DNA of 17,598 nucleotides from NCBI GenBank assembly GCA_029240775.1, contig JARDZQ010000006.1:1-17598 (forward strand), written 5' to 3'. Positions within the stretch are counted from its first letter, which is position 1; each line of letters starts with the position of its first letter. Below, piece by piece: positions 14,899 to 17,598 of the stretch. This DNA is from Rubrobacteraceae bacterium. GTDB taxonomy: Bacteria; Actinomycetota; Rubrobacteria; Rubrobacterales; Rubrobacteraceae. The notes beneath the pieces are model-generated. The model made no database searches, was not told the origin of the DNA, and saw only the letters and a program-made list of their open reading frames with translations. The position numbers and the translations under genes are program-made.

Positions 14899-15086
14899 TC
14901 GGCGATGCCTCGTGCGCTACCCGCGCGGATCGCTGTAAAGTAACGAACCATCTCGCTGTCTATCGGAGATACAGCCCTTCCCCCGGGGTGGACCATCTCC
15001 GGCAGCTCCCGCGTTCGTGTGATCTCCTCTCCCTGGCTCCTCCATGCTCGCATTTTGTATGTTCCCCATCACCCGTAGCCTCTAAT

Positions 15087-15106
15087 CTAACCGATCAGTC
15101 AAACTC
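15087..15106. promoter_or_regulatory. Operator-like motif, ALDH operon copy
   Basis: CTAACCGATCAGTCAAACTC differs from the PaaA-promoter motif at only three of 20 positions and has the same orientation relative to the minus-strand genes. Its centre ACCGATCAGT is nearly palindromic. The minus strand carries TAGATT (15093-15088 region) as a weak -10 candidate; no good -35 box was found. The position between two divergent genes could let one repressor control both. Confidence 0.55.
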
Positions 15107-15117
15107 GTGCCAGCCGG

Positions 15118-15144
15118 TAGATCCATTCCTGTAAGATAGATCCA
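15118..15144. repeat. Short direct repeat TAGATCCA
   Basis: TAGATCCA occurs at 15118-15125 and 15137-15144, an offset of 19 bases, next to the operator-like motif. It may be a second regulator site for the thioesterase promoter or chance. Confidence 0.3.
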
Positions 15145-15209
15145 CTCATGCGGCAGGCTGTGCACCACGCAATCCATATATCTTTGACCCCCGGTGCTCG
15201 AAAGGAGTT

Positions 15210-15620
15210 ATGTCCGTGAACGACATAGACCCTAAAGTATCGTCCAGCGAGTTCGTACGGGTTGCCGGGCTCGACTTCGAGGAGATCGATGGAAAGGGGG
15301 TTCGCGGCTGGATCGAGCTCGACGAGCGGCACCACACGCCCTGGGGGGTGGTGCACGGCGGCGTCTACGCCACGGCGGTCGAGAGCGCGGCCAGCGTGGG
15401 AGCTTCGGCGGCGGTAAAGGAGAGAGGCCAGTTCGCTGTGGGGGTGAGCAACAGCACCGAGTTCCTGCGCCCGATGAAGGAGGGAAGGGTCGACGTGAGA
15501 GCCGAGCCGGTCATGCAGGGTCGGAGCCAGCAGCTATGGCAGGTGATCATCACCCGCAGCGAGGACGGCAAGGAGGTCGCCCGCGGCCAGCTCAGGCTCC
15601 AGAACGTCCCGCTGCCCTGA
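15210..15620 (+). CDS. PaaI-like hotdog-fold acyl-CoA thioesterase
   Basis: A 136-residue hotdog thioesterase with the signature HHTPWGVVHGGVYATAVESA (41-60). H49-G50-G51 and the acidic residue E58 sit where PaaI and 4-hydroxybenzoyl-CoA thioesterases have HGG and the catalytic Asp/Glu. PaaI-type enzymes hydrolyse aromatic or ring-derived CoA esters to prevent CoA depletion. AGGAG lies only two bases before the ATG at 15210, while a GTG at 15216 (residue 3) has ideal eight-base spacing, so the true start may be 15216. It is divergent from the ALDH-ligase operon and shares its control region; its 3' end overlaps the convergent dehydrogenase gene by 29 bases. Confidence 0.92.
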   Translation: MSVNDIDPKVSSSEFVRVAGLDFEEIDGKGVRGWIELDERHHTPWGVVHGGVYATAVESAASVGASAAVKERGQFAVGVSNSTEFLRPMKEGRVDVRAEPVMQGRSQQLWQVIITRSEDGKEVARGQLRLQNVPLP

Positions 15621-16719
15621 GGGACGGCGCCGCGATGTACGCTTCGCCGTAGGCATCTCTAAGGGAGTCGAGCATCCGGAGTATGCTCTGGACCCCGATC
15701 TCCTCGGCCCACTCGAACGGTCCTCTGGGGTAGTTCGCCCCGAGCTTCATCGCTTTGTCTATGTCTTCCGCGGTCGCCACGCCCTCTGAGAGGGCCAGGT
15801 AGGCCTCGTTCACGACGCAGCAGATGACGCGCAGGGCTACGTGTTCCGCCACCTCCCCTACTTCCTCCTGTTTTTCGGCACCATAGTCGTAGAAGCCCCG
15901 CCCGCTCTTTCTCCCGAGCAGCCCGGCCTCGACCATCGAGCGCTGGAGGTGCGAGGGACGGAACCTCGGCTGGTAGTAGTACCGTTCGAAGAGCGACTCG
16001 GAGACGGCGAGGTTGACGTCGTGCCCTATGAGGTCGGCGAGCTCTAGCGGGCCCATCCTGAAACCGGCACCGCGTATCGCGGCGTCGATCCGGCCCGGCT
16101 CCACACCTTCCTCGACCAGCCTCAGGGCCTCGAGGTAGAAGGGTCTGGCGACCCGGTTCACGATAAAGCCCGGCGTGTCGGAGACCCGAATCGGGGTCTT
16201 TCCCAGCCGCTCGGCAACCTCCTCGGCCCGGCGCGCCGCCGAGGGGTCCGTGGAGGGTCCGCTGACGATCTCGACGAGGCACATCGCCGGCACCGGATTG
16301 AAGAAATGCATGCCCACGACGCGCTCGGGACGCTCCGTGGCGGCCGCAATGCCAGCGACCGAGAGCGAGGAAGTGTTGGTAGCCAGGACCGTCTCGCCAC
16401 CGACCACAGCCTCCAGGTCGGCGAAGACCCTTCTCTTGACCTCCAGGTCTTCGATCACGGCCTCGACGACCAGCGGCGCGTCGGCGCACGCCTCGAGTGA
16501 GGTCGTCGTCGAGACGAGGTCGAGCGCCCCCCGCCGCTCATCTTCGGAGAGCCGTCCTCTCTCCACGCGGCGTTCCAGGTCTCTCTCCATCGTCTCGCGA
16601 CCGCGAGCCAGTGCGTTTTCTTGCACGTCGAGCATTACCGTCGAGAGGCCCCCAAGAGCCGCGCTCTGCGCTATCCCCGCCCCCATGGTGCCCGCCCCTA
16701 CCACAGCAATATCTACCAT
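15592..16719 (-). CDS. 3-Hydroxyacyl-CoA dehydrogenase
   Basis: A 375-residue NAD-dependent dehydrogenase. The Rossmann GAGTMG is at 8-13; catalytic S117 (NTSS), H138 (HFFNPVP), E150 and N188 have exactly the spacing known in the family (21, 12 and 38 residues). After the first C-terminal dimerisation domain (about 186-280, ending RKSGRGFYDYG) comes a second, shorter copy-like domain (about 293-365) with KLGANYPRGPFEW, as in PaaH and FadB-type proteins, but with almost no linker, so the protein is about 100 residues shorter than E. coli PaaH. It would oxidise the 3-hydroxyacyl-CoA made by the enoyl-CoA hydratases. GGAG lies seven bases before the ATG. Divergent from the hydratase gene at 16805. 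Confidence 0.93.
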   Translation of the reverse strand: MVDIAVVGAGTMGAGIAQSAALGGLSTVMLDVQENALARGRETMERDLERRVERGRLSEDERRGALDLVSTTTSLEACADAPLVVEAVIEDLEVKRRVFADLEAVVGGETVLATNTSSLSVAGIAAATERPERVVGMHFFNPVPAMCLVEIVSGPSTDPSAARRAEEVAERLGKTPIRVSDTPGFIVNRVARPFYLEALRLVEEGVEPGRIDAAIRGAGFRMGPLELADLIGHDVNLAVSESLFERYYYQPRFRPSHLQRSMVEAGLLGRKSGRGFYDYGAEKQEEVGEVAEHVALRVICCVVNEAYLALSEGVATAEDIDKAMKLGANYPRGPFEWAEEIGVQSILRMLDSLRDAYGEAYIAAPSLRAAGRSGA

Positions 16720-16736
16720 CCGGATCTCCAGGACTG

Positions 16737-16765
16737 ATTGTATGGACGGTCAGGATTGTAGACAA
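16737..16765 (-). promoter_or_regulatory. Predicted promoter of the hydroxyacyl-CoA dehydrogenase gene
   Basis: On the minus strand TTGTCT (16765-16760) and TACAAT (16742-16737) are separated by 17 bases. Transcription would start near 16730, giving a very short leader of about ten bases that still includes the GGAG ribosome site. Confidence 0.5.
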
Positions 16766-16766
16766 T
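16738..16766 (+). promoter_or_regulatory. Predicted opposing promoter of the enoyl-CoA hydratase gene
   Basis: TTGTAT (16738-16743) and GACAAT (16761-16766) have 17-base spacing on the plus strand and occupy the same DNA as the minus-strand promoter, so the two would compete. The start would be near 16773, about 32 bases before the GTG at 16805. Both boxes are weaker than those on the minus strand. Confidence 0.35.
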
Positions 16767-16804
16767 GACTATCCTTGCTGCGTACCGGGAGGAGGGTGCA
16801 TATC

Positions 16805-17598
16805 GTGGATAGCGAACGATTCGAGCAGATCATGGTCACAGATGAGGGAGGGGTGGCGACGGTGACGCTCGATCGTCCCAACCGCTACAACGCCCTCGGC
16901 AGCCGCATCGTCGAAGAGCTCGGTGAGGTGCTTACAGCGATAGAGAGCTCGGGCCGCATCAGGGCCGTGATCCTGACCGGCGCGGGAGAGAGAGCGTTCT
17001 GCTCCGGGGTCGACCTGAAAGAGCGCGCCGAGATGGATGCGGATGAACGATGGGCGCACAACAGGGCCCTTGGCGCCTTCGCCGAGCGGCTGGCACGGCT
17101 GCAGCTACCCACCATAGCCGCCATAAACGGTCTGGCCTTCGGCGGCGGCCTGGAGATAACCCTGGCCTGCGACTTCCGCATCGCCGCCGAGGGCGCCAAG
17201 TTTGCGTTGCCCGAGGTAGGCATCGGGATAGTCCCGGGAGCGGGCGGAACGCAGCGCCTGCCGAGATTGGTCGGTCCGACCAGGGCGAAGGAGTTGATCC
17301 TGACGGGCAGGAGAGTAGATGCGCAGACCGCGCTGACTATGGGCCTCGTGAGCAAGATCGTCTCGCCGGGCTCCCTGATGGACGAAGCCAGGACGCTGGC
17401 GGAGGAGATGTGTGCCAACAGCCCGCTCGCGCTCGCCTACGCCAAGGCGGCGGTGGATCTCGCGCTGGAGACGCCGATCGAGCAGGGACTGCGCTACGAG
17501 ACAGCCGCCATCCGCGCGACCCTCTCGTCGGAGGACTACGGGATCGGACTCTCCGCCTTCGCACAGAAGAGAAAGCCCAGCTTCCCGCCGTTGACTGC
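16805..17598 (+). CDS. Enoyl-CoA hydratase (end outside window)
   Basis: The frame is open from GTG at 16805 to the right edge (264 codons). GGAGGAGG about nine bases upstream supports this start; an in-frame GTG at 16796 is too close to it. Crotonase features: oxyanion-hole segments FCSGVDL (65-71) and FGGGLEITL (112-120), both hydratase glutamates E117 and E137 (LPEVGIG), and the family ending QKRKPSF (254-260), so only a few residues lie outside. It should hydrate enoyl-CoA intermediates, working with the divergently encoded 3-hydroxyacyl-CoA dehydrogenase. It is a third crotonase in the window and has the conventional active site. Confidence 0.92.
   Translation, partial: MDSERFEQIMVTDEGGVATVTLDRPNRYNALGSRIVEELGEVLTAIESSGRIRAVILTGAGERAFCSGVDLKERAEMDADERWAHNRALGAFAERLARLQLPTIAAINGLAFGGGLEITLACDFRIAAEGAKFALPEVGIGIVPGAGGTQRLPRLVGPTRAKELILTGRRVDAQTALTMGLVSKIVSPGSLMDEARTLAEEMCANSPLALAYAKAAVDLALETPIEQGLRYETAAIRATLSSEDYGIGLSAFAQKRKPSFPPLT

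Larger units (their letters stand above)
14852..15209. other. Divergent intergenic region with long leader
   Basis: This 358-base region separates the ALDH gene (-) from the thioesterase gene (+). It holds the ALDH ribosome site (about 14859-14863), a small hairpin (14884-14898), interlocked inverted repeats (14950-14975), the operator-like motif (15087-15106) and a direct repeat (15118-15144). If transcription of the ALDH operon starts near the operator, the leader is over 200 bases, unusually long for this compact locus. Short open frames cross it but none has convincing coding character. No tRNA or recognisable riboswitch was seen. Confidence 0.6.

Noticed and set aside
14769..15053. Minus-strand 94-codon frame in the ALDH leader
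   Set aside because: It overlaps the start of the ALDH in another frame, has no clear ribosome site and an Arg-rich, motif-free product; a leader peptide cannot be fully excluded.
15175..15190. AT-rich TATATC and TTGACC near the thioesterase as a promoter
   Set aside because: The two boxes are in the wrong order and spacing for a promoter, and no suitable partner boxes were found.
15099..15356. Minus-strand 85-codon frame opposite the thioesterase start
   Set aside because: Covers the operator region and the start of a clear thioesterase gene; no supporting motif.
15592..15620. Terminator between the convergent thioesterase and dehydrogenase genes
   Set aside because: The genes overlap by 29 bases and no stem followed by a T-run is present.

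Overview
The window is GC-rich bacterial DNA with dense, mostly co-directional genes, frequent GTG starts, and start/stop overlaps of 1-4 bases. Gene content and codon use suggest a high-GC Gram-positive lineage. A deep-branching actinobacterium such as Rubrobacter is my best guess from general impression only; no rRNA or other marker gene is present to confirm it. No mobile elements, tRNAs, rRNAs or CRISPR arrays were seen. The whole window reads as one catabolic locus for an organic acid handled as its CoA thioester.

Layout, right to left along the minus strand. (i) 14851 to 9208 is an upstream run: aldehyde dehydrogenase, benzoate-CoA-ligase-type acyl-CoA synthetase, GMC-type FAD alcohol dehydrogenase and an amidohydrolase-2 family protein. 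(ii) 9144 to 6445 encodes a multicomponent di-iron oxygenase of the phenylacetyl-CoA epoxidase (Paa) type, in an unusual form: PaaA, the MIP18 half of PaaD, two different short PaaB proteins, PaaC, and a separate small zinc-ribbon protein that looks like the missing C-terminal half of PaaD. (iii) 6448 to 1 continues without a clear break: PaaG-like crotonase, gamma-carbonic-anhydrase/PaaY-like protein, a second aldehyde dehydrogenase, a canonical enoyl-CoA hydratase, a TetR regulator, a metallo-beta-lactamase-fold hydrolase, and an adenine-deaminase-like amidohydrolase cut by the left edge. On the right, a PaaI-like thioesterase (+), a 3-hydroxyacyl-CoA dehydrogenase (-) and an enoyl-CoA hydratase (+, cut by the right edge) add CoA-thioester and beta-oxidation functions.

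A working model (inference): an alcohol or aldehyde is oxidised to an acid by the GMC enzyme and an aldehyde dehydrogenase, activated by the CoA ligase, epoxidised by the Paa-like oxygenase, isomerised or hydrated by crotonases, oxidised again by the second aldehyde dehydrogenase after ring opening, and passed to beta-oxidation, with thioesterases (PaaI- and PaaY-like) releasing trapped CoA. No PaaE reductase, PaaZ/BoxC ring-opening enzyme or thiolase is in the window. A benzoate-type ligase beside a Paa-type (not Box-type) oxygenase, with a split PaaD and paired PaaBs, is the most unusual feature. A 20-bp near-identical operator-like motif lies in front of both the PaaA gene and the first aldehyde dehydrogenase gene, pointing to one shared repressor, plausibly the TetR protein in the cluster.
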